Shown: positions 37,180 through 47,736, numbered from the stretch's first letter. The stretch is 64,000 nucleotides of DNA from JAXMHN01 sp964578605 (GCA_964578605.1 CAZODO010000011.1:1-64000); one strand, 5' to 3'. Numbers and translations are program-made. Notes: generated by a model from the sequence alone, not told the origin.

Positions 37180-39144
37180 ATGTCTTCATCCGTGAGCGCC
37201 TTCACGCGGTTGGCCGTTCTGGTCTGCCTCGGCGCGCTTCCTCTCTCGGCTCACGCCCAGGAACGCTTCGCGTCCGAGGGCGGTGAGTACCCTATCATTG
37301 GATCTCTGGGGGGCGACCAGATGTCCGCCGAGGCGGCTCTAAACGCTTATGGGGGTTACCTGGTCTGGCAGGATAACGCCACTGACGGCGACGGCACTGG
37401 CATCAGCGCCCGCCGGATTAACCGCACTCTCTCAGGCTCGCTCGGATCTTTCCGGATCAATGAGCTGGGGTCGGGCGACCAGCTCTTCCCCCAGGTCGCT
37501 CCGCTGAACAATGGCGGGGCTGTATTTGTCTGGCAAAGCACCGTGAGTTCGAAGACGCGAGTGTTCGCCCGGTTTCTGAAGCCCGATGGCACATTCGAGA
37601 CGGGGGACATCGCTGTGAGCGGTTCTGCCGGGGGGGATCAGACGAATCCTTCGGTGGCTTCGCTCCAGGACGGGTCGGTCATCGTTGTTTGGTCGAGCTT
37701 GAATCAGGAGCGTTCGGCGAGTGGACAGCCGGTCCTGGGTGGGATGGCGGGCGTGTTCGGCCAGCGTTTTTCGGCTGTGGGCGAAAAGATCGGGGCCGAG
37801 TTCCAGGTGAACTCGACCACCCCCCTTAACCAGCGCAATCCATCCGTTGTGGCGCTGGAGAACGGCAATTTCCTGGTCGTATGGGTCTCCGAGGTTTACC
37901 GGGGCGCTCGCGTCAACTTCGGGGCCAACCTCCCGTCGGAGTCCGTGGGCGGGCTCGAGGTTTACGACATCACCGTGGACGGTCAGATTTTTGACCTTGC
38001 CGGGACGAGGGTCGGGACCGAACTCAGACTTAGCGAGAGCCAATGGATTGCGGCCAACCCGGCGGTGACGGCCACCACGGACGGATTCACCATCGCCTGG
38101 AGCGGCAGGCCGAACCGTGTGGTCACCGACGTTGAGGCGAAAGACGGATGGGACATTTTCGTTCGGCAGTTCTCAGTCAGTGGCATGCCAAAGCAGGCTG
38201 GCACGCGGGTGAATACCTTTACCTTCGGCGACCAGTTCCGGCCCAGGCTTGCGTTTCAAGATGGGATCAACTTCGTCCTCTGGACCAGCATGGGGCAGGA
38301 TGGATATCTGGAGGGCGTGGTGGCCCGGCTCCTGGCGAGCAGCGGGCAATTCATGAGCCACGAATTCCGAGTCAATACGGTTACGGTCGGAAAGCAGGTC
38401 CTCCCCGCTGTTGTCTCCAATGGCAATCACACATTCCTGGCGATTTGGTCGAGCTTCGTTGGGGGAGCGGCCAGCTTCGATCTGATGGCGCAGCGGTTCG
38501 GGTCTTCGCCCGAACAGCTGTTGGCGGCTCCTGCCGCGCCGTTCGTCTCCGCCCTTAGTCAAACCCGGCTTTCCGTTACTTGGCCGGAGCTTTCCGGATA
38601 TGACGGTGTGAAGTATGAGCTTTACGTTGACCAATCCGCGACCCCGGTCGTGGCGGAGAACAACTCGGCGATCATCGTTTCCCTGCCGCCTGAAAGCACG
38701 CACAACGTCCGGTTGGCCTACCTCCTTGCCGATGGCAGGCGCTCTGCCCTGTCTGAGGCGGGAACAGGCATGACTTGGGCGGAAGACCTGAATTATGACG
38801 GGCTGCCGGACGATTGGCAGTCACGCTTCTGGCCGGGCGGTGAATGGCCCGGGGCGGCTGCGGACACAGACGGCGACGGGGCATCGAGCTTGCAGGAGCT
38901 TCTGGCGGGCACGGACCCTACGGCTGCCGAGAGTGTGTTGCGGGTGACCATGCTGGGGACTTCTCAAGGCCCGCGATTGGAATGGACGACCGAGCCTGGG
39001 TGCATCTACCAGGTCCAGTTGCACAGCCCTGAAACAGGATGGGGCAGCGTCGGCACGCCGCGGTTTGCCGCCGGCCGCACCGATTCAATCGCCGTGGATG
39101 CGGACAAGAGCGTCGCGCTCTATCGCGTTATCAGAGTGAGGTAA
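37180..39144 (+). CDS. Secreted protein with repeats, FnIII-like and dockerin-like calcium segment
   Basis: 654 residues. Signal peptide RLAVLVCLGALPLSAHAQ; ATG 37180 is preferred to the TTG at 37159. The body has repeated beta-strand units of the kind WQDNATDGDGTGISARR, VFVWQS and FLVVWVS, spaced ~70 residues apart and resembling a beta-propeller. An FnIII-like stretch (~450-540), a DLNYDGLPDDW...DTDGDGASSLQELLAGTDP calcium-binding-type segment (~548-590) and a C-terminal module ending LYRVIRVR follow. It comes 119 bases after the secretin and 4 bases before the next gene. It might be an export substrate or a surface component of the pilus-like system. I do not recognise a named family. Confidence 0.8.
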   Translation: MSSSVSAFTRLAVLVCLGALPLSAHAQERFASEGGEYPIIGSLGGDQMSAEAALNAYGGYLVWQDNATDGDGTGISARRINRTLSGSLGSFRINELGSGDQLFPQVAPLNNGGAVFVWQSTVSSKTRVFARFLKPDGTFETGDIAVSGSAGGDQTNPSVASLQDGSVIVVWSSLNQERSASGQPVLGGMAGVFGQRFSAVGEKIGAEFQVNSTTPLNQRNPSVVALENGNFLVVWVSEVYRGARVNFGANLPSESVGGLEVYDITVDGQIFDLAGTRVGTELRLSESQWIAANPAVTATTDGFTIAWSGRPNRVVTDVEAKDGWDIFVRQFSVSGMPKQAGTRVNTFTFGDQFRPRLAFQDGINFVLWTSMGQDGYLEGVVARLLASSGQFMSHEFRVNTVTVGKQVLPAVVSNGNHTFLAIWSSFVGGAASFDLMAQRFGSSPEQLLAAPAAPFVSALSQTRLSVTWPELSGYDGVKYELYVDQSATPVVAENNSAIIVSLPPESTHNVRLAYLLADGRRSALSEAGTGMTWAEDLNYDGLPDDWQSRFWPGGEWPGAAADTDGDGASSLQELLAGTDPTAAESVLRVTMLGTSQGPRLEWTTEPGCIYQVQLHSPETGWGSVGTPRFAAGRTDSIAVDADKSVALYRVIRVR

Positions 39145-39148
39145 TTTT

Positions 39149-40738
39149 ATGCGCCGAGTTACGCAATTACTATTGAGTACGGTCCTTGTTTGCGGTGCGG
39201 CCGAGCGACTGAGCGCATTCAGCCTCTTAGGTCCGACGGCATCCTGGATGAACACCCGCCTGGGATTTGACCCTAATCTTGCTTCCATGACGTGGCCGTC
39301 GGGCGGCGCCGGTGCCGCGGTCGGCGGCGTGATGAATCTGGGCGAGGAATACCGAGTTAATATTCCCACGATCACCTACGGGTTCACGCCTGAGTTCCTG
39401 AACTATTTCGGCGTTCGGGGTGTTCAGGAGGTTGAGAAGGCGGTCGCGATCATGAATGCGCTGCCTTCGATGGATACGATTGATATCAATCAGTATCCGC
39501 TCGCCTCGCAGCGGATCAATCACCGGGCGGAGAGCCTCCTTTTGCTCGATGTGAAATCCTTTGCGCTGTCGGCCTTTGTCAATCAGTTGGGCCTGGCGGA
39601 CCCGACCCGGTTCGTCTTCGTGCTTCGCAATCGGTACACGACCCAAACCTCGACGAATTACCTGGTTATCAAGCGCAATTTCGATCCCGACACCTGGGAT
39701 TACAGCCCTTATATCAATGGGCAACTCTGGACCTATACGCAAATCATCGACGAGGCACTGCCGGGAGCAAGTTCCGTGATTGTGCAACCGGTCGATCCCT
39801 TGGCGCTGTCAGGCCTGATCAACGCGCCGGTCGCCGGGGGGATCTCGGGCAATGACCTGCTCCAGGCGGGCGGTTTCTGGACGGGCCTGACCCGGGACGA
39901 CGTGGGAGGGCTCAAATATATCTACCGGCGCAACAACTATAACGTTGAGAATGCTCCCACCAACAGCGCCCGGGCGGGGATCGGAACGGCGGTGTCGGGG
40001 AGCGATTCGCCTTGGACCGTTCCCATCTACGGCACTAACACCACGGGAGGAGCAGTGCTTCCCGGGGGGGGCACGAATTTTGTGGACCTCTCTCTCCGGG
40101 GCGGTATCAGCAAGGTCCGGTTCCAGCGTGTCTGGTCCGAATCCGTATTGGGCAACTTCATCTCGAACACGGTGGCCTTTGTGGACCGGTACATCACCAA
40201 CGGAGTGGAGCGGGAGCAGAGTCTTGTCCGTTCCCAGCAGGTTCCTGACATTGTTTTCGACGCCGGGGATCTGCAGGCGGCGGATGCGACGACGGGGTTG
40301 TTCACCTACGGTTCCGCCAACATCCCGTGGAACAGCACAGGTGACGGGACAACCACTTTTGGGCCTGGAGCGATTCCCTCTTCGGTCGGCACCACGCCCG
40401 CCTTGGCACTGACTTTGAATTCCGTTGGGCCGAGCTTTCAGAATGGAATTCTTGGCGGTGTGTTCTTCGTGAGTGAAGCGAACAATCTCGGGGAGAACTT
40501 CCGCTGGGCTTCTTTTGACGGATCGACAGAGGAGCCATTCATTTATCCGAACGGGGCAAACACGACCACCATAGAACGGATGGTGCTAGGGGGTGGCGAT
40601 GGCGGAGGGGGCGGGGGCGGTGCTCTGGTGGACGTCTGGACGCCGTCGACCTTGGTTCTGCTGCCACCCGGAACCACGATCACCACAGGCGGAACAACTG
40701 GCGGTGGGATAACCGACCCGAATGTCGTCACGCCTTAG
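39149..40738 (+). CDS. Secreted hypothetical protein
   Basis: 529 residues. Signal peptide QLLLSTVLVCGAAERLSAF. The body has regular aromatic-rich segments (VNIPTITYGFTPEFLNYFGV; GFWTGLTRDDVGGLKYIY) and a Gly-rich run near residues 475-485, ending with a Thr/Gly-rich tail. The ribosome binding site GAGG (39138-39141) touches the previous gene's TAA, so the two are probably cotranscribed and coupled. LTRDDVGGLKYIY resembles motifs near metallopeptidase active sites, but no HExxH is present. Function unknown. Confidence 0.75.
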   Translation: MRRVTQLLLSTVLVCGAAERLSAFSLLGPTASWMNTRLGFDPNLASMTWPSGGAGAAVGGVMNLGEEYRVNIPTITYGFTPEFLNYFGVRGVQEVEKAVAIMNALPSMDTIDINQYPLASQRINHRAESLLLLDVKSFALSAFVNQLGLADPTRFVFVLRNRYTTQTSTNYLVIKRNFDPDTWDYSPYINGQLWTYTQIIDEALPGASSVIVQPVDPLALSGLINAPVAGGISGNDLLQAGGFWTGLTRDDVGGLKYIYRRNNYNVENAPTNSARAGIGTAVSGSDSPWTVPIYGTNTTGGAVLPGGGTNFVDLSLRGGISKVRFQRVWSESVLGNFISNTVAFVDRYITNGVEREQSLVRSQQVPDIVFDAGDLQAADATTGLFTYGSANIPWNSTGDGTTTFGPGAIPSSVGTTPALALTLNSVGPSFQNGILGGVFFVSEANNLGENFRWASFDGSTEEPFIYPNGANTTTIERMVLGGGDGGGGGGGALVDVWTPSTLVLLPPGTTITTGGTTGGGITDPNVVTP

Positions 40739-40771
40739 GTTCACGACGCAGCCGAATTCTTTCTGAACGCT

Positions 40772-43720
40772 ATGAAGTCATTCCTCGCCACGCTCTTTCT
40801 CGGTGCTTCGTTTACGGTTGGCGCCGTGGCCCAACCGCTGCCGATCTATGAGAACTTCGGCCAGATCATTGAGCCGCCGCAAATCGATGCCATCGCGTTC
40901 GCGAACTACGGCGATTTCTCGGTCTTCTCAACGCTGCCGTTCGATTTTCAGAGCACGAAGTTTTTTACGAACCGTGGCACGATGTCAGGCACTCCGGGGT
41001 TCAGATTTGCCACCGCCTTCTCCACGAACTCACCGTTTGCGCCGGCAACGGGCTTTCTGAATGACGTGGGGGCGACCATCTCGGCAGGTGATGTCATTAG
41101 TTTCCCAATCTTAGGTGACACCGGCAGCACCGAGGTTCCCACCGTAATTAGCAGGGGAACGATCCCGTCTTTTTTGTTAATCTCGGCGGATAACGTCGTT
41201 AACAAAGGGTACCTTGTCGCAGGAGGTTCCGGACTGCTCGAGGTGGTGGGGAAAAACGTGGACCTGAGCCGGAGCGGCTTGGGCATCGGCCGTTTGGAAC
41301 TGACCGCGACCCATTTTGTAACGGACTCCAACTTCTTCCCGGACCCGGGCATTTACGACAATTACTGGGCGATCACCAACCAGTTCGATATGCAGCCTGG
41401 CAACCTGCTTCAGATTGCCCGGGGCAACACGAACGCGAACACACCCGTGTTTGCTATGACGAACAGCCCGACCTCCCAGTTCCCTAGCTTTGACCAATTC
41501 GGCGTGACGGTCGGGAGCAATCGTTCCTTTGCCATGCTCTCGGTCATGACCAATGCCGGAGGGGCAGACCCGGAGACGGGACGCATCACGAATATCTATC
41601 GTCAAGCCGCATTTATCGAGGTGAGCGACACGAACCTTGCTTTTGATATCAAGTGGGCGCCAAGCGCGATTGTGACAAACCCCTTCCAAACCGCCATCAT
41701 AAGCATCAGTCTGGCGGATACGAACGTCGTGACCGGTGAACCCGAGTTGTCGACGCTGTTCCTCAAGGATCTGCTGGCATCCTGGACCAATTATGTCGTG
41801 CTGACCAATCTGCAGACTCTCCCATTGGCCACCATGCGTCCCGCCACATTCGAGCTTTCTCGCAATCCACCCTTCGAACTCTTGGCTGCCGGCGACGGCA
41901 ACGCGACCCTGTCTCCTACGTTCTACTTTGATGCGGCGGATACGAACGCTGCACCCGTCGTGACGAACATGTACGCGGCCTACGAGGCGGAGATCGATAG
42001 CTTGGCTTCACGTCCACCGAACGTTCCCGGGCTGCAGATCACCGATTTTCCCGGCCGCGTCGAGATCGAGGCGGAGAACCTGGACCTGACACGCACACGT
42101 CTGCGGGGTTCGTCCGTGGTCGCCATCAAGACGCCGAATCTTATTTCGAGCCAGGGAGTTCAGGTGGATTCGGAGAACGTCGTTTATGACCTGGGTGTCC
42201 CGAGCGGGACGATGAGCCTGCAGGGTGTTGCCAAAGAGCGCGTGGTTCGGTTGAACGGGCCCTTGAAAGCCTGGAGCGCCATTTGGACGAACAACATGGG
42301 CACCATGATGACGAACCAGGTCGATGACGGCCAAGGCAACATGACCAATGTCGTCACCAACGTGGTCACCGAGATCGATTACCATATGCTGATCGTGGAT
42401 GCCACGGGGCTCACCGCGACTCGACCGGTGATCACGCACGGGTTCTTCTCCAAGGCCGATGAAGTGGTCATTAGCGACCCGTTGACCGTGGTCGGCGGTT
42501 TTCGCATTGATGCACAGTCGTTGATCCTGAACAACCGGCTCACGCTGCTGAGTACGGTGACGAATTGGGTCTCGACCAACGTTCCGAACCTGAGAGCCTT
42601 CACGACTAAGGGCGACTTCTCGGTCATGAACCTCGCCTATTTCGGGTACGATACCCCCGCGGGTTACCAGAGCTTCACGAATCTTGGAACCATCACCGCG
42701 AACGGCATCCTGATCCGAAGTGGCACGGTGCTGAATTCGGGAACGCTCACTTCCAAAGTTGATGGAATTCGAATTGTGTCGCAATCGGCGCAGTTCGAGA
42801 ATGCCCAAACTCTGGCGGCCGGGGACCTGGAGATTTCGGGCGCCGACCTGCGATTTACCGCCTCGACCAATACAACCCGAGGGCGGCTGACCTTGAACGC
42901 GAGCAACAGCTTGTCCGATACCGGCGAAGGTGCAAACAACCTGTTCACGGCATTCGCCGGATTCCGTTTGCCGACAAAGCCAACCTTTGGCGATTTACTG
43001 GGGACGACGATTCGCACTGTCGGGCCGCGATTTGCCCGCGTGGAGCATATCTGGGCCGGCGAGGACCGGGGACCGAACGCCAGCGGATTCCAGGATAACG
43101 CAGCCGTTGGACAATTGGTCCTTGAGGGAGACCGCGACGTAACCCTGACCTTCCGCGGGCCGGGAGCGAAGAACGCGATGTATGTCGATTTGCTTGAATT
43201 TGCGGGTTGGGTCAAAGACAACTTGGCGGCGGGATTGTCAGTCGACCCGGCCTTCACGATTTATTATAACGAATCGAACGTTCCGGAGGAGGAGTTGAAC
43301 GCAGCCTTTGAAGGCCGCTTAGTGCAGGTGGACTTCGCGGGGACATCCAGGTTTGTTGATGTTCCTGTCCGGTCTGGGGGAAGCGTGGTGCAAATGGAGC
43401 GAATCGTGCGCATGAGCCCGGCGATGGATTCGGACGGTGACGGCATCGCCAATGCCTATGACGCTTACCCGCTGGATTATGACGCTCCCTTGGCCTTGCA
43501 GGGGATTGGAGGTAACAACCGGACAAGCATCCAGCTATCCTGGTTGGCAGAACCGCAGGTGCAATACGTGATCGAGCACACGACGAATCTGGGAAGTCCG
43601 TCCTGGCAGGTCCTGTCCACGCTTACCAACACCGATACGCTTTCAAAGACGGTCAGCGTGAGTGACACAATCTCTGGAGATCACGCTCAGCGGTACTATC
43701 GTGTGCGTGTGGCCGATTAG
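40772..43720 (+). CDS. Large secreted beta-rich hypothetical protein
   Basis: 982 residues. Signal peptide SFLATLFLGASFTVGAVAQ. Long, repetitive, Thr/Asn-rich beta-strand sequence suggests a beta-helix (many NxGT- and ITNxG-like turns such as FTNLGTITANGILIRSGTVLNSGTL). A DSDGDGIANAYDAYPLD calcium-type segment lies near residue 888, followed by an ending RYYRVRVAD module. It starts 33 bases after the previous gene, the third of three secreted genes behind the secretin. A surface or matrix structure is inferred, with no catalytic motif. Confidence 0.75.
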   Translation: MKSFLATLFLGASFTVGAVAQPLPIYENFGQIIEPPQIDAIAFANYGDFSVFSTLPFDFQSTKFFTNRGTMSGTPGFRFATAFSTNSPFAPATGFLNDVGATISAGDVISFPILGDTGSTEVPTVISRGTIPSFLLISADNVVNKGYLVAGGSGLLEVVGKNVDLSRSGLGIGRLELTATHFVTDSNFFPDPGIYDNYWAITNQFDMQPGNLLQIARGNTNANTPVFAMTNSPTSQFPSFDQFGVTVGSNRSFAMLSVMTNAGGADPETGRITNIYRQAAFIEVSDTNLAFDIKWAPSAIVTNPFQTAIISISLADTNVVTGEPELSTLFLKDLLASWTNYVVLTNLQTLPLATMRPATFELSRNPPFELLAAGDGNATLSPTFYFDAADTNAAPVVTNMYAAYEAEIDSLASRPPNVPGLQITDFPGRVEIEAENLDLTRTRLRGSSVVAIKTPNLISSQGVQVDSENVVYDLGVPSGTMSLQGVAKERVVRLNGPLKAWSAIWTNNMGTMMTNQVDDGQGNMTNVVTNVVTEIDYHMLIVDATGLTATRPVITHGFFSKADEVVISDPLTVVGGFRIDAQSLILNNRLTLLSTVTNWVSTNVPNLRAFTTKGDFSVMNLAYFGYDTPAGYQSFTNLGTITANGILIRSGTVLNSGTLTSKVDGIRIVSQSAQFENAQTLAAGDLEISGADLRFTASTNTTRGRLTLNASNSLSDTGEGANNLFTAFAGFRLPTKPTFGDLLGTTIRTVGPRFARVEHIWAGEDRGPNASGFQDNAAVGQLVLEGDRDVTLTFRGPGAKNAMYVDLLEFAGWVKDNLAAGLSVDPAFTIYYNESNVPEEELNAAFEGRLVQVDFAGTSRFVDVPVRSGGSVVQMERIVRMSPAMDSDGDGIANAYDAYPLDYDAPLALQGIGGNNRTSIQLSWLAEPQVQYVIEHTTNLGSPSWQVLSTLTNTDTLSKTVSVSDTISGDHAQRYYRVRVAD

Positions 43721-43737
43721 ATTGGGCTAGTTTAAGG

Positions 43738-43811
43738 CCGCTCTCCAGTCCCGTCCCGGCAGGGACGATCCGATTAGAGCCCGGCGTTTCGACGCCGGGT
43801 AGCGAAGCGGC
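43738..43811. repeat. REP-like three-hairpin palindromic element
   Basis: CGTCCC/GGGACG (43752-43757 with 43762-43767) and CCCGGCGT/ACGCCGGG (43780-43787 with 43792-43799, TTCG loop) are enclosed by GCCGCT/AGCGGC (43738-43743 with 43806-43811). The same CCCGGCGT core recurs at 48575-48594 in the coaE tail. A further bulged hairpin at 43850-43869 (ATGCC...GGCAT) lies downstream. The rest of the 43721-44046 gap shows no gene. Confidence 0.75.
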
Positions 43812-44046
43812 GATTGTATTTGGTCAAGAAAGGACGGCCGAATGACCCCATGCCGGACTTAGTCGGCATTCATCCTGCCTATTCGGCGCCCATCACCTTG
43901 TCGATTCGATGCAGATTCTAGATGATTTCAGCCGCCTCTTCGGGACTTGTTCTCCCTGCGGCCAACGACCCGGACCGCCGGGCCGGCCATTGGAAGCAGG
44001 AATTCCAATCACCAAGGGCGAGCCGAGCCGACCCGGCCTGCCTAAG

Positions 44047-47000
44047 ATGAGACTTGCTGGCTGCGTGTTCGCACATTCGGTTTCTTTTGCCTGCGTTGCT
44101 TTCTTGCTCGTCCTTTCCTCCGTTACGCATGGTCAGACCTCATTCATCCGATATGGCAAGCACGAGGTCCATCCGACGCGAATTCTGGCGAAATTTGTGG
44201 ACCGGGCGCGGCTGGACTCGGGCGCGGGGCTTCTGCGATCGGCTGGGCTCCAGATTGAGGAGCGAATCGCCCTGGTAGATGGGCTGGTGATCCTGGATGT
44301 CGCGGATGATCCCGGGAGACTTGGCAAGCTAAACGCTTCTCCTTCCGATCTTGCCGGGGCTTCCAGTTTGCTGCAAGCAAGGGTTCACGCCCTGGAAGAC
44401 TCCGGCCTCTTCGATTACGTCCAGCCGAGTTACGTCTACACCAACCTGCTACTGCCAAACGACGCCCGGTTCGCCGACAACACCTTGTGGGGTTTGCGCA
44501 ACACCGGGGCGGCGGGTGGCCTTTCGGGCTCCGATATCGGGGCCGTCCGAGCCTGGGATATCACCACCGGATCCACCAATGTGATCGTGGCGGTTATCGA
44601 TAGCGGGATTCGATACACTCACCAGGAACTTGCCGGGCAAATGTGGCGCAATCCGAAAGAGATCCCCGGCAATGGCATGGATGACGACCGGAACGGGTTT
44701 GTCGACGACGTGTTCGGCCCGAACCCGTCCGGTGGAAATGGAAATCCCCTGGACGACAACGATCATGGCACCCATGTCGCGGGCACGATTGGCGCCGCTG
44801 CCAACGATGGGTTTCCGCACGTTGGCGTCGCTTGGAAGGTCCAGCTTATGGCCTGCAAATTCCTTGGCTCAGACGGATTCGGGACGACCGACGACGCGAT
44901 CCGATGTCTCAATTACGCGGTGCAACACGGCGCCAGGGTGATCAACGCGAGTTGGGGCGGCGGTCCCTTCGAGCGCGCGCTCCTGGACGCATTGACGGCT
45001 GCACGGCGTCGCGGAGTTCTGTTCGTTGCAGCATCCGGCAACGATTTCAGCGATAACGATGCCTATGCGTTCTATCCCGCTTCCTACCGGCTCGACAACG
45101 TGATTTCCGTCGCTTCCATTGACCGCCGGGACCGCCTGTCGTCTTTCTCGAATTTTGGCCGGAACTCGGTGCATCTAGGAGCTCCGGGCGACAGCATCTT
45201 CTCGTGCACCTCCGGGTCGGACAGCGCCTATGACACCTTCGATGGCACCAGTATGGCGGCGCCCCATGTTGCCGGAGTGGCAGCCCTCATTCTGGCCAAG
45301 TTCCCCAATGCTTCGGTGCCGGAAATCCGCGAGCGCCTCCTGTCCACGGCCGTCCCGATTGCGACGCTCGATGGCAAAGTGACAACCGGCGGCCGCGTGA
45401 ACGCTTTCCGGGCCTTGTCCGCAACGCCAGACGGCTCCCTGGAACTGGGGTTTGATCCCCCTGAGAACAGTGACCTTTCCGCTCGGCGGCCGGTGCGCTT
45501 CATGGTGACCGTGACGGATCTGACCGGCGTGACGAACGCCACCGTCCGTGCGATGGTTCAGAACTCTGGCTCCGAGGTCTCCTTCCGCAACGACGGGACC
45601 GAGGGTGATGAGGTATCGGGCGACGAGGTTTACACCGCAGACCTCACGCTCCCTGTTGCGCCCGGCCCGTTCGGCATCCTTTTCTCCGTAAGTGCTCCCG
45701 GGAAAGAAAGCGTTTCCCGATCGGTCACCTGCAACATCGCCGCGCCGCCGCTCAACGATCATTTTGCCGATGCGCTCGATATCCCTGCCGAAGGCGCGTT
45801 GCTCCAATGGACGAATCGCTTCGCCACGATCGAGCCAGGCGAACCGCAGCATGCCCAGTCCCCTTCCGCGACCGGGTCGGTCTGGTGGAACTGGACGCCG
45901 GCCGTAGACACCTCGGTGATCGTTGACACGGCGGGCAGTTCCTTCGACACGGTGCTGGCGGTCTACACGAACAACACGCTCACCGCGCTTCGGACGGTCG
46001 CCTTTGCCGACGATGCCGGCGGGCGGAAGCAAGGCCGCGTCACCTTCGCTGCGAGCAGGGGGCTGGTGTATCACATCGCCGTCGCGGGATATTCGGTCTC
46101 CGATTTCGGCACCATCCGGCTCCGGGTCGAACCGGGCGGGGCGCCGGACACGAACGCACCGATCGTCGCGATCACCGGGCCTGCCAGTGGCCTCATCATT
46201 ACTAATGCGACCGACCCAAAGCTGGTCGTTGCGGGGACCGCAACCGATCCGGTGCCGAACTCCAGCGGGCTGCGCCAGGTCCAGGTGCAAGTGAACCGTA
46301 ATGTCGCCAGCACGGCCCTGGGGACCACCAATTGGACCAGCACCGTCCTGCTGCGCGAGGGCCAAAACCGGATCAAGGTGAGCGCCACTGATTTCGCCGG
46401 GAACGCTTCCCCAATCCGATCGGTGACGGTGAATTACGAGCCTTTGATCAGCCCCAACGATCTTTTCGACAACGCGTTTGAGCTGGCCAATTCGAGCGGT
46501 TCCGTCACGGGAAACAACACGCGGGCGGGAAAGGACCGGGGCGAGCCGATCCATGGCGAAGGAGGTGCCGGGAAAAGTATTTGGTGGGTATACCGCCCCC
46601 CGACGGACGGCGTTCTGTCCGTAAGCACCGCGTCTTCCACCTTCGACACCCTCCTGGCTCTCTACGATGGGGGCGCGGGTGGCGTTGCCAGCCTCGAACC
46701 GCTCGCCAGCAATGACAACGCGGCGGAAGGCGCGGAGTTCAGCAGCGTTCAACAACCCCTTAAAGCCGGCCAAACCTGCTTTATCGCGGTGGACGGGGCT
46801 AACGGGAGTTCGGGTTTCGTTCAGTTGGACTACAGCTTCCGCTCCGTGCCCGTTTGGCGAGTCTCACTCAGCGCGGGAGAAGGCGGCTCCGCACTCCCCG
46901 CTCGCGCCTTTTACGAGGACGGCTCCAGGATCGAGCTTCGGGCGGTTCCCGATCCCTTCTTCCAGTTCGAGTCCTGGCAGGGCGGCCTTGCCTCGACAGA

Positions 47001-47706
47001 AAACCCTTTCTCCCTGGTCGTTCTGGGCGACCTCATATTTCAAGCTGTTTTCCGGCCGATGGAGTTTACTGACGGGTTTGAAGCTGGGGACTTTTCAGCG
47101 CTGCCATGGTTGTCTTCGGGCAGAGTACCCTGGGCCGTTCAATCCAGCGAAGTGCAGGCTGGCAGCTTCGCGGCTCGCTCCGGCGAGATCGGGAACGGCC
47201 AGAGATCTTCTCTGCTGCTCACGGACGTCTTTCGAGGCGGGGCCGCATCCTTCGGCGTGCGCGTGAGTTCGGAACCCACCTGGGACAAGCTCGAGTTCTT
47301 CCTGAACGGCGCTTCTCTAAATCGATGGTCTGGAGAGATCGCTTGGACTGAGTTTCGTTTCGACGTTCCTGCCGGGACCAACACCCTCGAATGGCGGTAT
47401 TCCAAGGATTTCTTTGATACCAAAGCTGGGCTTGACGCCGCGTTTATAGACAATCTCAACCTGCCATTGCGCGTTCCTGTGGATGGCACCACCCCAGCTC
47501 GCCTGGCCCTCCGCCGGTTGCCCAGCGGTGCGGTCGAACTCACCGTTACCGGCCAGACCAACCAGGTTTACTTCATTGAATCATGCTCCGTATGGGGAAA
47601 TTGGACTCCAATCTCCACCAATTCGGCCCAGAACGGGGTCATTCGATGGATGACTGATCTCGATCCGGGCGATTCTGCGGTGTTCTACCGGGCCGTCGTG
47701 CGTTAG
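44047..47706 (+). CDS. Secreted subtilisin-like serine protease with PPC-like and InlB-like domains
   Basis: 1,219 residues. ATG 44047 is chosen because a signal peptide follows (VSFACVAFLLVLSSVTHGQ); a longer frame from 43909 is not signal-like. After an N-terminal propeptide comes the S8 catalytic domain (~145-458), with Asp185 (AVIDSGIRYT), His240 (DHGTHVAG), oxyanion Asn332 (AASGNDF) and Ser402 (GTSMAAPHVAG). Then two PPC-like domains (~567-695, ~802-932; NDHFADALDI, SVWWNWTP), an Ig-like stretch between them, an InlB-B-repeat-like segment (~937-1005), a jelly-roll-like region (~1008-1140), and a C-terminal module ending VFYRAVVR. All catalytic residues are present. It is presumably exported; autoprocessing of the ~145-residue N-terminus is inferred. 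Confidence 0.9.
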   Translation: MRLAGCVFAHSVSFACVAFLLVLSSVTHGQTSFIRYGKHEVHPTRILAKFVDRARLDSGAGLLRSAGLQIEERIALVDGLVILDVADDPGRLGKLNASPSDLAGASSLLQARVHALEDSGLFDYVQPSYVYTNLLLPNDARFADNTLWGLRNTGAAGGLSGSDIGAVRAWDITTGSTNVIVAVIDSGIRYTHQELAGQMWRNPKEIPGNGMDDDRNGFVDDVFGPNPSGGNGNPLDDNDHGTHVAGTIGAAANDGFPHVGVAWKVQLMACKFLGSDGFGTTDDAIRCLNYAVQHGARVINASWGGGPFERALLDALTAARRRGVLFVAASGNDFSDNDAYAFYPASYRLDNVISVASIDRRDRLSSFSNFGRNSVHLGAPGDSIFSCTSGSDSAYDTFDGTSMAAPHVAGVAALILAKFPNASVPEIRERLLSTAVPIATLDGKVTTGGRVNAFRALSATPDGSLELGFDPPENSDLSARRPVRFMVTVTDLTGVTNATVRAMVQNSGSEVSFRNDGTEGDEVSGDEVYTADLTLPVAPGPFGILFSVSAPGKESVSRSVTCNIAAPPLNDHFADALDIPAEGALLQWTNRFATIEPGEPQHAQSPSATGSVWWNWTPAVDTSVIVDTAGSSFDTVLAVYTNNTLTALRTVAFADDAGGRKQGRVTFAASRGLVYHIAVAGYSVSDFGTIRLRVEPGGAPDTNAPIVAITGPASGLIITNATDPKLVVAGTATDPVPNSSGLRQVQVQVNRNVASTALGTTNWTSTVLLREGQNRIKVSATDFAGNASPIRSVTVNYEPLISPNDLFDNAFELANSSGSVTGNNTRAGKDRGEPIHGEGGAGKSIWWVYRPPTDGVLSVSTASSTFDTLLALYDGGAGGVASLEPLASNDNAAEGAEFSSVQQPLKAGQTCFIAVDGANGSSGFVQLDYSFRSVPVWRVSLSAGEGGSALPARAFYEDGSRIELRAVPDPFFQFESWQGGLASTENPFSLVVLGDLIFQAVFRPMEFTDGFEAGDFSALPWLSSGRVPWAVQSSEVQAGSFAARSGEIGNGQRSSLLLTDVFRGGAASFGVRVSSEPTWDKLEFFLNGASLNRWSGEIAWTEFRFDVPAGTNTLEWRYSKDFFDTKAGLDAAFIDNLNLPLRVPVDGTTPARLALRRLPSGAVELTVTGQTNQVYFIESCSVWGNWTPISTNSAQNGVIRWMTDLDPGDSAVFYRAVVR

Positions 47707-47736
47707 GGTGCCGATGTTCGCCTGGCGGACAGAGGG

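Noticed and set aside
39149..40738. Metallopeptidase call for the secreted protein
   Set aside because: No HExxH or other metal-binding motif; similarity was limited to a short DVGGLKYIY stretch.
45175..46773. 532-codon open frame antisense to the subtilase
   Set aside because: No family-like motif; the plus-strand frame has a full catalytic triad.
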